A DNA stretch of 64,000 nucleotides from Allolobophora icterica (Eukaryota > Annelida > Clitellata > Crassiclitellata > Lumbricidae). Positions 1 through 12,376 of this stretch are shown here, one piece after another. The position numbers were made by a program, and so were the translations under genes. The number at the start of each line of letters is the position of its first letter. The first letter of the stretch is position 1. The notes under the pieces are model-generated. The model saw only the letters and a list, made by a program, of their open reading frames with translations. It did not search any database and was not told where the DNA came from. The DNA is taken from positions 71,970,390-72,034,389 of the forward strand of contig OY744604.1 of NCBI GenBank assembly GCA_963556255.1. The letters are read 5' to 3'.

Positions 1-2650
1 GCTAAAAATAATATTTCTTTTTTTTAATAATTTCGAAAAATGTCTTAAATTCTTGACACCAGACTAATATTTTATGTGAAGGAAAGGCCTGTTGTATTCC
101 TACTTAATGCTGGCATCATCTACTTTTAGGAAATTGCCATTTTATAAGCACCAGAGGAATATTTCAGGTCTTTGTGATTAAATATGATTACACAAAAAGG
201 TCGGAATGTAATGAAAAAAGAGGCATTTTCACTTTATAAATTCTGCAAAAACATTAACTTATTATTACAAATATAGTGGATTTCTTTCAAATTATTTAAA
301 TTTAACTATGTACATGACTAAAAAAACACTTACAACCAATTTTGGGGAAAAAAATTTTTTGTTTTTCGGAGACGAAATTTGTAACATTTCGGATAATGAC
401 CCTTATAAGCCTTTCCCCGCACTCCAAAAATTGCGACAAGATGGTCTAATAAATTAGAATTAAAAAATGCTGGTTGGAGCGAATTGTAATTATAATTGCA
501 ATCTGACATTTATAAAGCGCCACTTCAAGAATAAACTCATCGGTGGCGCACAGACCCGAACCGGTGAAATCACTGTCAAATGATGAAGACTGTAGGCGCT
601 TGCGAAACTGTGGAAGGGCCAAACTGAGGATGATCCTGGCACATAGTGATTGTGATAGTCACATGGCAAAAGAGCTGCTACCAGCATAAGCTGAGAATAA
701 ACTGCAGTTGTTTGTTTGCTGCGTCAGCTTCGCAATGCTACAGTGTTTGTCAAGTCATAACTTGTCCTAGAGCTATAGATCTTTTGAAAATAAAACACAA
801 GAGTTTTTCAATAAGTATTCTTCATTGTTCGATTTTTTTTACACAGCTAAGGATTTTACACGCACATCCACTGAAATTTAGCATGTATACCGGTTGTAGC
901 TAGGCCTATGTAAGAAATCCTGTAAGAATTTTTCAACAACAACCCCAGTCCAAATTTGACAATTCAAACCCTGCCTCTCCTACATCGAAATGAGGCCTTG
1001 TATAGGCCTACTTAAAACTGCTGACAACCATAAAGGCATAATAACACATTGCGTAGGCCTTTGCGCTTTCGGTTGCTCAGTAAGCTAGTAATCTGTTAAC
1101 TACTGAAACGAGAGAAGATGCTGGAAAGTATTAGGCCCTAAGTGAAACGAGGTCGAAGTCTAACAGAAAGAGAAACAAGTTACCAGATCTTAAATAGTCA
1201 ATGTGTACATCGCCAGAGCAAACGTTGAATGTATTCAAATTGCTGATTGCTAAGACAGTGTGCATCAACTACCAGGCGTCTGTTTAGGATCCTGTCGGTG
1301 AGTTTTTCCAATACTCGGACGACTTTCTGTCACGCATTCCAAATAATTCTTTTTGCCTCCATACAATCGGTTTGGCTGTTTGTTGCAGAGTAATTTTGAT
1401 TTGAAGTTTGTAAAAAAAACGCTGTTTAATTATGTTGTTAATCTTGAGCTTTTCTTGACGTTTCATTAAAAGTTAGAATTCAGAGCTGATTTATTGAAGC
1501 AAAATGTTTTTAACATAGGCCTACATGACATTAAGTTTCTGAGTGCAGTGCAACAGAATTCGGATGAAAACTTTAAAATTTACCCTAAATTCGACCCATA
1601 TTTTCAAGCTATAATTAGTAAATTATGCCAATATATGAATTAAGCAAGACTAGAACTGCTTTAATTGATGTTTCTGAAAGATATGTATTGTTTTCAGAGG
1701 ATATCTGGCTCATAATAAATAGATGGGGTAATAATATTTCGTCGATTTTCCAGCACATATCGGAGAAGTCGCTGTTGATTCGTGTTGACGTGGGAAGTCA
1801 TATCGAAGCTGTCGGTCGCATACTCTGCATTAGTTACTTAACTTGCCGTGCTTCATATGATTCGTTGAAATAGTACGTGGTGTATTATCTTGTCTGCTCT
1901 GTTTGTTTAAAATGTTTCACCGGTTAAGATCTCGAGCATTAGCATATCAAAACTTCCAATGAGTCGTAAAGTGGATAAAACACTGAATCTCGCATTTCTG
2001 CGTTACATTAGGTTGATTATTACGGTTGCTAGAAGGATATCTAAAGATATAAGACACTGGAATGATGGCAAGGCAACAGTGCTATACCCATGGGAATAAT
2101 TACGCAACACTGGGGCCACTTTACTGAACTTTATCTCACTAAGTCTCACGAACAGCCCGTCCGAAAGATATGGCGTGCGCTACAGAAATACTCAGTTACA
2201 CGCACATACCTACAAAATACAAACGTACGTACTGTAAGTACACAGACATAATTATATTTGCACATACATACACACATTACGGTCTGATCTGCTGGATTTT
2301 AACCTGATATCGATTGATGGTTGACACTTTGTGCATTAGACATCGACGCAACAGAAGTGACTAATTATCGCCTACATGATTGAATACATGCAAACATACA
2401 TGTGTACATAAATGCAAATATACTTAAATTTGGTCTAAATACAAACATACATAAACGTACACATACGTCTATGTTTTAATTTCGTTTTAATTTCTGTTAT
2501 AGTACACAACTTAATCAACTTCTGTGTAGATAACTGATTAGCAGCAATGCACATAACCGAAGATACATCCGTGTTTTCGATGGATTCATCCACAGATTCC
2601 GGTAACTTCCTCGTTGTTTTTCTCTGTTAGGTTGTACGCATGTAGGCTTA
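1..2650. other. AT-rich stretch without a recognisable gene
   Basis: I see no coding exon, RNA gene or delimitable transposon here; the short open frames show no protein-like composition. The stretch has TAGGCCTA octamers at 901, 1003 and 1516. Around 2310-2365 is a motif (gattgatg..ttgtgcattagac..gcaacagaagt) that recurs in diverged form near 31046-31096 and 62530-62585, so part of the stretch is an old dispersed repeat. Confidence 0.5.
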
Positions 2651-3015
2651 TCAATATAAATAAAGCAAAGACTCTGTCTGTCTGTCCCTCTGTCACGGCG
2701 ATCTTTGACCGGGATGCATTTCTACACCTTTCGATCTTTTCACTCCAAACCTTCACTACTGTCTCGGGGTGGGCATTACACACCCAGTGTGAGGCTTCGC
2801 GTTCCCCGTTTTCACCGCTTCCATGGTGAAAACGGGCGAAAACCTCTCAAAAACCTCCACTTCTTAAAAATTCGAGTCGACCTATTTTCATTCGCCAGAT
2901 GGCGCCACCCGAGAAGATTTCACCGAAAATTCTGTCACCGGCACGCATTGGTGGTGGTGGTGGTGGTGGTGGTGGTGGCTTATAACCCCGGGCAACGCCG
3001 GGTAAACCAGCTAGT
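2651..3015 (+). mobile_element. Non-autonomous Helitron-like element
   Basis: The element begins with TC after a host A (TCAATATAAATAAAGC, followed by a CTGTCTGTCTGTCC run). It ends with a GC-rich hairpin (cccgggcaacgccggg) and CTAGT, the classical Helitron 3' end of a short stem plus CTRRT. It has no terminal inverted repeats and no TSD, as expected. A (TGG)n run at 2949-2978 lies near the 3' end. One detail does not fit: the base after CTAGT is A, where Helitrons normally have T. Confidence 0.6.
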
Positions 3016-3531
3016 ATATAATATATGACAACATTTAATATAGCGCTTTAGTGGTTCCTTGATCTCTCTTTACCTGTTTTCCGTAAGCCCTTGAAAACCA
3101 TGTTGTTCGGTTTTGGTTTTGTGTTGTGAGCTCGGAAGCACCATTGGGGATCTTTCTCGAAGAGTCGTTGCATAATTCTGTTATTACAATTAGCCTACAG
3201 TAAAACATTAAGTAGGTTTTTATAGTAACTGTCCTTGTCGTGCCCCATGAGACCTTTCGAACCTGTTAAAACTTCATTAAACCATTAAATTTTTGTCTTA
3301 CGTAACGAATAATATCACAGTTTCTTCACCAAAGCCAAAGTCAGAGCGTCAAGATTTCTGCAAATTGTGCGGCATGTGACTTTTAAGCTATAAAACTAAA
3401 AAATATATCGGAAGAGTAATATTCCTAACACAGGGTAATGACATTCTATGAACATTTCAAGGTGTCGTTTGATTTATAAATTAATTTACGTTACATAAAT
3501 TTACAATTGACGATGGATAATTGATTTCTAG
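3016..3531. other. Intron or intergenic DNA upstream of the membrane-protein exon
   Basis: No gene or delimitable repeat is visible. It ends in a splice acceptor (gatttctag) directly before the coding exon at 3532, so its right part is intron. Confidence 0.45.
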
Positions 3532-3711
3532 GTACTTGGACTTTGGAGGCTTCGAATGATCTTACCTTTGATCATACAATGACGACGTATCATGATGTGA
3601 GCCCAGCAATGCCGCTTTGGATGCCCGGCATCATTTTTGGAGGACTCTTGCTCGCTGCCTGCGTTGGGGTCGCTTGTCTCATCATTTTCGTTATAAAGAA
3701 ACGTCGAAAAT
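3532..3711 (+). CDS. Transmembrane exon of a single-pass membrane protein (penultimate exon)
   Basis: This internal exon is bounded by an acceptor (ttgatttctag) and a donor (gtaatt). It encodes a short juxtamembrane stretch (GTWTLEASNDLTFDH..), then one hydrophobic helix (about PLWMPGIIFGGLLLAACVGV, continuing ACLIIFVI) and a stop-transfer cluster KKRRK. It ends in phase 1 and joins in frame to the exon at 4989, giving the codon for S after KKRRK. Orientation by the positive-inside rule puts the C-terminal tail in the cytoplasm, so the ectodomain would be encoded by exons further left; I could not identify them. The family is not recognised. The receptor role is inference from topology and the tail motifs. 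Confidence 0.65.
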
Positions 3712-4149
3712 GTAATTTAATTTGTCAGTTAGTGACTTGTCATCATCACCATCATCATCAGTCGTCGTCACCATCATCGTCAATGACAACAACAACAATA
3801 ACAACAGCAACAATAACGCCATGAAAACGCCACAGCCAGTGTCATCAAACGTCATTAAAATTGCGAAGTAAAGCTTATTTATCATTTGTTTATATGCTCT
3901 GTAACAGTGCCTAAAACACTCAGAAATGTCAACTGCACACTCTCCTTCAAATTGTCAAACTGCACTTGAACTGGTAATTAAAATTTCAGGAATTGGAATG
4001 GAATCATATCTAGTAAGTAAGTAAGTATTTTCTTGATCGAAAAGCACTAGCAAACGCACATCGCTGTAGGCTATATGGTAAACGTATTACAGTCAAATTA
4101 TCAAACAATGTAACCAATTAATTATATAAAAAGAGAAATTACTGCGAAT

Positions 4150-4760
4150 TAAGTTCGACATAGGGACGATACGAGATGAGAGGAGTAAGGTAGCCAGATC
4201 TTGGGAGAGCATAGTGGCTGAGAACCCATATTTCTCATTTAGCTCGACACCCAGTATACTAAGAGTGTACACTGTGCACCCTGGCGATACCATCTAGAAT
4301 GGGAGGTGGGGAGTACCAATGGTTCCCCGAGGGCGCGTGAATATTATTTTACTGGACATGCTCGTATCAAGGCTTAAGTTGCACCTGTGTTCCCAGGCAG
4401 TAAAGTGCTGAGTTCCATCTCAGTGCTCGAGATGCCTGATGCGGGGACTGCAAGGTAACAATCATCGGCATATTTAAGAATGCGGTTACTTTTGTTGATT
4501 GGTTTTAAACCCGAGGTGGTAACTACAAAATCAATGGGGCCCAAACCGGATCCCTCAATGATGCTTGCATTGAATTGTGCAAGGGAAGATATTTCTCCCC
4601 GGAACTCGGCGCAGTGACTTCGATTATGGAGGGGGTTCAAGATCCAAGTAAAGATTTGATCAGTGATTGGGAATGAGACAAGCTGTTCGGCCAGATACGA
4701 GTGTCTGACCGAGTCAAATGCTTTGGAAAATCTAAGGAAACCAAGCGAACATAGGGTTCA
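4150..4760 (-). pseudogene. Decayed non-LTR retrotransposon reverse transcriptase fragment
   Basis: On the minus strand the translation reads FSKAFDSVRHS, then ..LNPLHNRSHC.., a G.GLGP-like stretch and KYADDCYLAVPAS, which is the RT catalytic box (YADD). A shifted piece (TLSILGVELNEKYGFS) matches the region after the palm domain. The pieces are in different frames and interrupted, so it is dead. It lies antisense in the intron between the two membrane-protein exons and looks like a Jockey/CR1-group LINE. Confidence 0.7.
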
Positions 4761-4988
4761 TTACCTAAGGAACTAAGGATTTGAGTAGATAATAGCCATC
4801 AAAGCAGCAGCCGATGTACCAGTAGGCCTAAAGTTAATCTCTCAAAAATTCTTACTATTCACTGCACACTCAAGACAAGTCAACTTGGCCTACACATTTT
4901 GTGCCAGAAAACACACTATTTTATGCCCTGGTCTGTAATAAAGCATAGTTCTTACCTACTGTCAAGACGCATATTTTTTATTTTGAAG

Positions 4989-5665
4989 CGAAACAACCAA
5001 CACGAGGAGAAGAAGGGGCTGGCAATGTTCCGGAAGCCACGCCAACTGCAGCCACTGAAGCCGATCTCCATGTGTATGAAGATATCATAGAACCCGGTTA
5101 CTGTGAGGTGATAACAACGCTGCAGAGGTTTTCGCAGCCTCTCCTCTCGGATTCGGGTGATTACGAGGAGATAGCCGGCGGTACACTGACCGCTAAAGTC
5201 AAATCACTGATGCGAAAGCGAATTCTTGCAGTAGATCAACCTCAATCTTCGAATAACACAGCATCTGCTCATCGTGCGGCTAAACATCTTTCAGATCAAT
5301 CAGATGATTCTTTAATCACAACGCACACAGAGCCCACTCAATCGTCCAGCAAAGAAAATTCTTCTCAAGATATTCAAGTCAAATACACGAACCCTGTCGA
5401 TTCATCTACATCCACAACTGTGCCATACTGCATAGTCGAATTGGCGTTTGCTGGACAACAGCGTCGCAAAGTTTCACCGAATAAGCCGCTATATCACAAC
5501 GAAAAACCCAAGGCAGACAACGAAGCACCACACTCAGACTACACGAAACTCGGTCAAAGACCAGTGAGGAGACCCCGGATCTACACCAGGTTAACTGAAA
5601 TCTTCCGTCCAAGTTCAAATAGACGAAATTTTGGGAAATCTGGTGCTGCGAAGGATGATGTTTAG
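4989..5665 (+). CDS. Cytoplasmic tail exon of a single-pass membrane protein, tyrosine-rich (terminal exon)
   Basis: The terminal exon has its acceptor at ttttgaag, phase matching the exon at 3532-3711, and a stop at 5663-5665. It encodes about 225 residues of hydrophilic tail. Tyrosine motifs seen: VYEDI (Tyr codon 5075), GYCEV (5099), DYEEI (5162), DYTKL (5540) and IYTRL (5582). The YEEI core is the known preferred ligand of Src-family SH2 domains. S-D-Y-T-K-L fits the loose ITIM pattern (S/I/V/L-x-Y-x-x-L/I/V), and YxxL can also be an endocytic signal. The remainder is rich in S, T, N, Q and basic residues with no fold I recognise. A signalling or endocytic receptor tail is the best inference. 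The intron between the exons carries an antisense LINE fragment. Confidence 0.7.
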
Positions 5666-5717
5666 GCGTTATCATCGTCCCAAAACTTTATTTCAGCCCC
5701 AAATGGAAAGATTCTGG

Positions 5718-5985
5718 AAAACATAGCTACTCGGAGATCAGTCAGTTAGATAAGCTGCCTGCCCATAGGAATTGGCTCGAACTATGATGTGCTAAAGATG
5801 GTTACAATATAAATGGATGTATAGGCCTATGCTGTGTATTGACCAGACAATGGAAAACGTGAGCTACGAGATAGTCAGTTAGATAAGCTGCCCGCACAAT
5901 GTATAGGGATTGGCTCGAACTAGGATATGCAAAGAGGGTCACAGTGAAATATAGGCCTATGCTGTGTTTAGACCACGCAGTGCGG
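5718..5985. repeat. Direct tandem duplication, about 130 bp x 2
   Basis: Two adjacent units share gatagtcagttagataagctgc (with a one-base difference), the attggctcgaacta motif and TATAGGCCTATGCTGTGT. They lie just behind the membrane-protein stop codon, probably in its 3' untranslated region. Both units carry TAGGCCTA (5822 and 5952). Confidence 0.8.
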
Positions 5986-6738
5986 AATACCACTGGACGT
6001 TTGAAACGGCTGTATTTTTCAGGATGGATTAGTAGCTACTTCTTTATATGAAATGTACAGTAATATTTAAAGCTAATTTAATCTGAAATAGACGATAGTT
6101 GATCTCAACTAACCTAGACTAAATTGCAAATGCAATGTAACGCATCATAGTCTATTCAGATCTGACAGGCTCCTTCCTATCTAACAGCTTCTCAAACACC
6201 ATTACAATGTTGCACAGTGTTTCATGCGATGATCCGCTAAAACTTTTCAAGTCAACATCCAGGCAAGTCAAAGATTTTAATTGTATTTAATTCATTCAGG
6301 TAATTTTATATCACCTCTTCAAGGGAACTACTCAGAGGTGCTCCCGACTCCAGCACGGCCGAACAGGACATTTTTTCAGTTATTTGTAGTAATTAGGGCA
6401 ATTTCTATTGCATCGTCAGTAGCAAGTCACACGTACGTCTAGACTCTAGAATATGAGTAAGGTGGATAAACGTGCTGAAACAGATCTATAAGAAGTTATG
6501 TCGAGATAGAAAAGTCAACAAAGAGCCGATAGAGTAGACTGACTGTGGCGTGCATTCCAGAAGCACATAGGCCTAAGCGTGGCTTTAAGGCAGTGATGCA
6601 CAACCTTTATCGACCAAGGGCCACTAAATGATTTCTGAATCCCTTCAGGGGTGGGGGGCAAACAAGTGTGACGATCGACTCAGCTTGTGTCAGATGATTG
6701 CATGCTAAAATTTACGAAGGCGACATGAGCAGTAGAAC
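5986..6738. other. Stretch without recognisable gene
   Basis: No coding exon or delimitable element seen. A TAGGCCTA octamer is at 6568. Confidence 0.4.
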
Positions 6739-7150
6739 CAGAGGCGGCGCTACCATGGGTCGCGGTAGGTCATTAAACCTGCCTATTTTGCTCTTGACCT
6801 GCCTTATGAGCTGCCTATTTTGCTCTTGACCTGCCTTATGATCTGCCTATTTTACTCTTGACAGGACCCTGGTTGACTGTTTCTGTAATGTTGTGCGTCT
6901 TATTAGCATGCATGTTCATGATGTTCTGAGTAGCTATATAAAAAAAATCAGTACTTCCAAATCTATAAATATTATACTAAAGTCAATTCAATAATACTTT
7001 TCTTCGTTTTATATATCTAAGTTATGGTGCTTATGTTGAAGTTCTACTTAATTGATGCGTCAAACTCAAACATTAATTTCTTCGACCTGCTGAATAACTC
7101 CTATGACCTGGACGCGACCTGCTGAAATTGTATAGCTGGCGCCGCCACTG
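6739..7150. mobile_element. hAT-like MITE with internal minisatellite
   Basis: Termini are cagaggcggcgctacc on the left and the complement of cagtggcggcgccagct on the right. They are flanked by an 8-bp TSD with one mismatch (agtagaac at 6731-6738, agtagagc at 7151-7158). Inside, a ~37-bp unit (ctgcctattttgctcttgac..) is repeated about 2.5 times at 6778-6862. There is no coding capacity. Confidence 0.75.
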
Positions 7151-7256
7151 AGTAGAGCACATATAAAAGTAAATCTAAATAGTTATAGAGTTACAGCACT
7201 TCTACATTACTACAATAATGGTAGTTTTTTCCAATTACCACAGTGCACGAGTTACT

Positions 7257-7665
7257 CTAGACTAGCTTAAGGTCAGTGCCCACTCTTAAAGTCACTTTTC
7301 CTGTTGGACATCGCCGGCCACATGACAACACGTGATAGGCTCGTGCAAAAATAAAGGTCTTTAAGCATTTAAGTGAAGCTGGTGAAAACGTCCCAGGGAT
7401 CCTGCTCCGGATCTCAGATGGGAGTTCATTCCAAAGTGAAGGGCCAGCCGAAGCAAAGGCCCGATGTTGAGTTAACGAGGTTCGCGACCGAGGTACGAAC
7501 AAGTCCAATCGGTCAGTAGAACGAAGGGGGCGAGAGGAGCGTGAAGAGATCGGTTTGCTCATCAGTTCAGAAAGGTATATAGGCGCCAAGCCTAACTGGG
7601 ATCCAGTGACTAGAAGAAGGACCTTGAATCTTAAGATGGATCTTGAAGGTAGTTCATTTTCCCGT
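7257..7665 (-). pseudogene. 3' end of an L2/CR1-like LINE (RT C-terminus)
   Basis: The minus-strand frame reads RFKVLLL..SQLGLAPIYLSEL.., then RPLRSTDRLDLFVPR and AFASAGPSLWNELP. This is the conserved C-terminal region of Jockey/CR1/L2-type LINE proteins. It is 5' truncated. It belongs to the same family as the copy at 15062-15590. Confidence 0.75.
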
Positions 7666-7689
7666 ATCAGAAGAAAATAAGTGTGGCTG

Positions 7690-8800
7690 ACTGCATAGAG
7701 ACGTTAAGGCAGATATGTATTGTTTTGTGAGAGTTATATCCACAGCTACGCCAGGCAGAGTGTAATAATTAAAATTTTATGGATTATGGTTGAACACCAT
7801 TCTGCTCGAACGTGGTCTTTTATAGTTAGGTTAAGAGCTCCTTTAGTGAGTTTTCTATAAAGACGCTATATAAATGACCACTTACAATTACATGCATTAT
7901 ATTAGTCTATGCAGAAGACTACTTTCTGACATTGGTAATGGTGTATGGCTATATCAGCTACAATAAAATTTAATGTGCTTCATTAAGAGGAAATTAGTCT
8001 GTAGTCACAGTGGCCGGATTTGTTGCAGTCTTTACGAGAGGTCTGGTTTGCTCCTGATAAGCGTAGTAGGAGAGATGATTCAAGTGAATGGCCTGCATTA
8101 ATTATAATTCATTTGCGTCAGGACACTGAACTGGGTAATATAAGCTTAGCGGTGTAGCCAGACTAGCTTGTATTATATCTCGTTCGATCAGCGGTTGACA
8201 TGAGTAGTTATAGAGCTCTTCATTATCAAAGTCCAGCACTTGAACCGCCGCTGAATGAAAATCCTAGAGAGCACAGATAACCAGCAGCACATTCCAGCGT
8301 ATATGGGCCTACGCATGCTTGAAATCTCCTATTTGCTTATTATCTCCGGTAGACTTGACATCGGATCTTACACAAAGCCAAGTAAGCCAAGTTCTTCCAT
8401 ATTCCGTTGAGTGTGACTTTAAGGTAAGTCGTTCAACCTTCGAAGATGCACTGGTTAAGTTTCAGCTGACAGAATCTGTCGTCTCCGGAGATTCATCTAA
8501 ACAGTAACAGGAATAATTTGAAATGTTTCTTAGCCACGAACCGCGCAATATCGAGCACTCACCAAGTGCTGCTCAATAAATGCCTACTGTGCGCAAACAT
8601 TCAACCCACGGTCTCTACAGGCCTATAAATAGAGTATTGAATATGCATAAAATTGTCTATACTAGATGACTGTATATGTAGACGATTTGCACACAAAAGG
8701 CTAATCATTATAGCGTCTACATTTACTGTATAGCCGGCCAGCGGGCTGGTGTATACTGCACAGGCGTATATAAATATGCAGACACGTCAAGTGTTGTTGA
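7690..8800. other. Stretch without a confident gene
   Basis: A short open frame near 8319-8507 contains a good-looking donor (tttaag/gtaagt near 8421), but no partner exon or protein family supports it. Otherwise nothing is seen. Confidence 0.35.
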
Positions 8801-8810
8801 GCATTATATT

Positions 8811-8814
8811 TATA

Positions 8815-8873
<59 letters not shown>
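8811..8873. repeat. (TA)n microsatellite
   Basis: About 60 bp of nearly pure TA dinucleotide repeat. Confidence 0.95.
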
Positions 8874-8877
<4 letters not shown>

Positions 8878-9079
8878 TTACTTCTGCAGTCATATATTCT
8901 GGATAAATAATCCGAAATCAAAGCAATATGCATTATAGACATTAAGTTACGTATGTTTGTATGTATGTATTGTAATTACAATCGCAAATTGATACCCAGA
9001 AAGCACACTTTATGACCAGAAAAACTAAGAATCTACCTTGAAACACCCAGAAATATTTATTCTGGCAGGAAAAAGTTCT

Positions 9080-9345
9080 TTCTTTTTGCAAATCTTTTTG
9101 CTGCTTTTTGTTCTTTCTATTATCGTTCTTGTTCCTGCTTCCCCTGTTCTTTCTCTTTTCCTTCTTCTTCCTGCTTTCAGTGTACTGTCTTTTTCGTTCC
9201 TGTTCTTGCTCTCCATGTTCTTCCTCTTTTCTTCTTGTTTCTGCTTCCCTGTTCTTTCTTTTATCGTTTTTTGTTCCTGGTTTCCCTGTTCTTTCATTGC
9301 TCGTTCTTATTCCTGCTTTCCCTGTCATGGAGGCCTTCTTGTTTA
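9080..9345. repeat. Pyrimidine-rich degenerate minisatellite
   Basis: The motif (ttccctgttctttct..ttgttcctg) recurs with a period of roughly 35-40 bp. It makes long open frames on both strands (Glu/Arg/Lys-rich on minus, Phe/Leu/Ser-rich on plus). The amino-acid composition simply mirrors the repeat, so I do not call a gene. Confidence 0.75.
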
Positions 9346-9575
9346 GAAGAATCCTCACTCCTGTTTTGTCCTCTGGAATAAAGAGCTGTTGCGCCATTGA
9401 ACCCCAATCTTCCACTCTCCGTCTATCTCATCTCACTTATCCCAGAGTATAAATAACTAAACACTACGTCGACTTCCGGCCGCTGCCTGTTGACTTGTTT
9501 TCTGGTCACTTGATTATGACAATATAAAGGCGACAGTGGATGGGGCTAACCCATTTTCAGTCGGTCACACATTCT

Positions 9576-9878
9576 CAGAGGCGCCGCCAGGCTTAAAAAA
9601 TTGGACGCACACACCCTCCCGTTTCCTCCCATGGACACCCGTCCCCTGTCTGCCACTCGCAGTCACCTACACTGAAAATCACTCAGAGTGACTCATAAAA
9701 GTACAGTAGAGCACATGCATTATGATATCATATGATATTATTTATACTTACTATATGGTAAACCAAAATTACACAGTGAAATTGTCAAAAATATCGATGC
9801 GATGCCTAATCTTTGTGTGGATTTGATTTGGTGGGTGGACGCACGTGCGTCCAGTGCGTCACGCTGGCGGCGCCCCTG
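9576..9878. mobile_element. hAT-like MITE, 303 bp
   Basis: Termini are cagaggcgccgccaggc and the complement of caggggcgccgccagc. The 8-bp TSD cacattct is perfect at 9568-9575 and 9879-9886. The right half contains the palindrome gacgcacgtgcgtc. Confidence 0.88.
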
Positions 9879-9886
9879 CACATTCT

Positions 9887-10972
9887 GACTGCTGCAGCGG
9901 CCGGGAGTCCACGTACTGTTTAGTTATTTGTACTGTGGCTTAAGTGATAATCTACATCCTATATGTAACAACTCATCTCTCTCAACACCTAGGCTTACGC
10001 TAAACCTTAAGTTCCAGTTACATTCCATGTACGGTACCGACTTGGTTGAAGGAATCTGTTGTCTCCGAATCCCGACTTCCGAAGACCGGCTTTCGCCGAT
10101 GATCTTTTAGGAGTTTAGTGATCCACGATCCGTCGAAAGATTATTCAACATCCCTGCTCTTCCATCTTGTCTCAACATACACTTTGACGAATTAATTTGT
10201 TCCGTTGTTTCTGTTGATAGAGGTTTTACTCGGGGGATTGCAAGCCACCGAGGAACCCTCTTTTTTTACCCTGGAGCATCTGAGGTAGTCTTTGGCGGAG
10301 ATTTTAAAGTAAATCAACAATAATATTAATGATAACGATGAGTTAATAACCAGTTAAATTCAAATTTCACCTCTGTGAGTCAATTAAGTCATTTTATTTT
10401 CAATACGTTTACTCATGAGCTCCATTGCCCATGGCACGATATACAGTCTCTTTCAAAACAAACTCTCAACTGGACTGAAATAATGTATTCCCTTGCCTTT
10501 TCAATCCTATTCACAAACTCATGTCATTATTGTAACATATAGTTTTGAAGCAATAAATAATTTGACAATAAAGTAATAAAATCCACCTGCTCAAAATTAT
10601 TATTAACCTTAGAACAAAATTTAATGTGACTGTAGTCTGTATCTCTCAAAGAACAAGAAGATTATTTCAACGGAGGATAAAAATTCTCCCTCGGAAACTT
10701 TTTTATAGTTAGAATGGAGTATCCCGGGGCGAATATATTCAAAACCGATCTGGGAGAATCTGTTCCGAAGTAGATTCACTAGGAAGACTTTGAAGGATGG
10801 ATACTGTGTTTGGACACCGGTTTCACTGGACGAATTACGGCATTGGCCTAAAGTTTATTAATTGGGTGTCCAATTAGACCTGTTTAACTTTTATATGGGC
10901 CCTACGCACTTTACGTTTTATGTTATTTAATTATGCCAGTGCTAACTATAATTAGATCTGTTTGCGATGTAG
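9887..10972. other. Upstream region of the three-exon gene
   Basis: No recognisable exon or delimited repeat. The 5' untranslated exon and promoter of the downstream gene may lie here, but no element can be assigned. Confidence 0.35.
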
Positions 10973-11053
10973 ATGACGATGAATTCAAACGTAAAGAATG
11001 GAAAGGAGAAAGCCAAAGAGAAGGAAAATAAAACTGGAGGATCGCACGAAAAA
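10973..11053 (+). CDS. Exon 1 (coding) of unknown Lys/Ser-rich protein gene
   Basis: The exon starts ATG ACG ATG directly behind an acceptor-like tag and ends at donor gtaaaa. It gives 27 residues, nearly all charged or polar (N, K, E, G). Phase 0 joins exactly to the exon at 12377. The ATG at 10973 is the first possible start; an upstream untranslated exon is likely because the ATG follows an AG directly. Confidence 0.55.
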
Positions 11054-11344
11054 GTAAAACTACCAGCCTTGTTTTTAAATATTATTTTAAGACAACCTAT
11101 TTCCATAGGCGTCCTGCTTAAAAATTGATTAGTGGCATGTTGACCGGCAAATCACTGATTCGTCAGTTTTCCTTTCTGTACTTTTGGGATTCAAATCCTG
11201 GTTCACCGTGTAAAAATGACAATTCATTTTTCGTCAGAGCAGCAGAGCAGAAGTCCCTTAAGCCATCCCCATGGAACAGGTCATGACATAAAGTCATTTT
11301 TCCTGGTCCCGGCATATAATCCTTTATGTCGCGCCTGGTCATCT

Positions 11345-11515
11345 CAGTAGCAGTGTTGAATAAGTGTATTCATTAGGCCTATTGCCGAACTGGTTAAGTG
11401 GCGAAAGTTGAGCCGAAATATCGAAGCAAAGTTGCGGCCATTGCGAGGATTTGAACCCCCACATTACGACGGACAGTCAAGCACATCAAACCACTAGACC
11501 ATCGCACACCTGATA
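11345..11515 (-). mobile_element. tRNA-derived SINE-like element
   Basis: Read on the minus strand there is a tRNA-like head with an A-box region (gatggtctagtggtttg) and a B box (ggttcaaatcc), spaced about 40 bp apart. The acceptor arm does not pair, so this is a SINE head and not a tRNA gene. The 3' end and TSD were not resolved. It lies in intron 1 of the unknown gene. Confidence 0.5.
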
Positions 11516-12376
11516 TTAGCGAGTAAGGACATGTTGGCTTATTGTCTGGTTACTGTTTGGCCTGAAAGATTTTCAACATAGAGTCGTTCATCTTAAGAAT
11601 ATCGTCGACTGAAGCATGCCATAAATAGCCTAAGCAATATTTTTACCTGATCGTACTATAGATCATATTCTCTCTCAGACACAAGTTTATAATTGCAATA
11701 GCACAGTTAATGAAAACAGTTGCAACATACAATTGTCAGAGATGCAATCTTGAAATTTGTTATAAGAAAACTGTATGACCCTTTCAGCGGAATTTGTTGC
11801 ATATATGTGCTCACCTTTGCATGCTTATTAATAGTTTGATTGAATGAACTATTTTACTGATTGATATTTCAAATTTGCTATTCGTTAAGATGCTTTAATT
11901 GAAATAAAATGTAAGAAACTTAAATAAGCAAACAAGTGAGTAAGCCATAGACCTATTATATTGACAGAGCTTCAACATCATGACATCACAATAACAGTAG
12001 TCAGTACAAACTCAAAGATTTCCAGTAAATAATGCAAAAGTCAAAACGCCAATCTAAAGGGGTCATTCACTGGCTGGGTTGGCATTTTTCTGGATAGTAT
12101 TAATATTTGATAGTAGTAATAGTACAAGAATGAAATGTACTAAATGAGTGTATAATACACAACTGAAACGAAGTAGGCCTAAATATGACTGTAAATCCCC
12201 AGGTAGAATAATCTCATGATTAATAGGCTAGTAGTCAACTTGAATAAAATGTGTTCGATATGCTGGTCGACAGGATTACCAGGAGGACAATAGATGGTGC
12301 CAATTACAATAACTTTATTTAAGATGAAATATTATAATTAGATCTGAATTAATATTTTCCAAAAACGTTTTTTTAG

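Noticed and set aside
8319..8507. Possible exon ending at a good gtaagt donor
   Set aside because: No acceptor partner, no protein family and no phase-consistent neighbour; could be chance.
8942..9452. 157-residue charged frame and antisense Phe/Leu frames
   Set aside because: The composition mirrors a pyrimidine-rich minisatellite; no domain, no splice context.
11345..11515. tRNA gene on the minus strand
   Set aside because: A and B boxes are present but the acceptor stem does not pair; more likely a SINE head.
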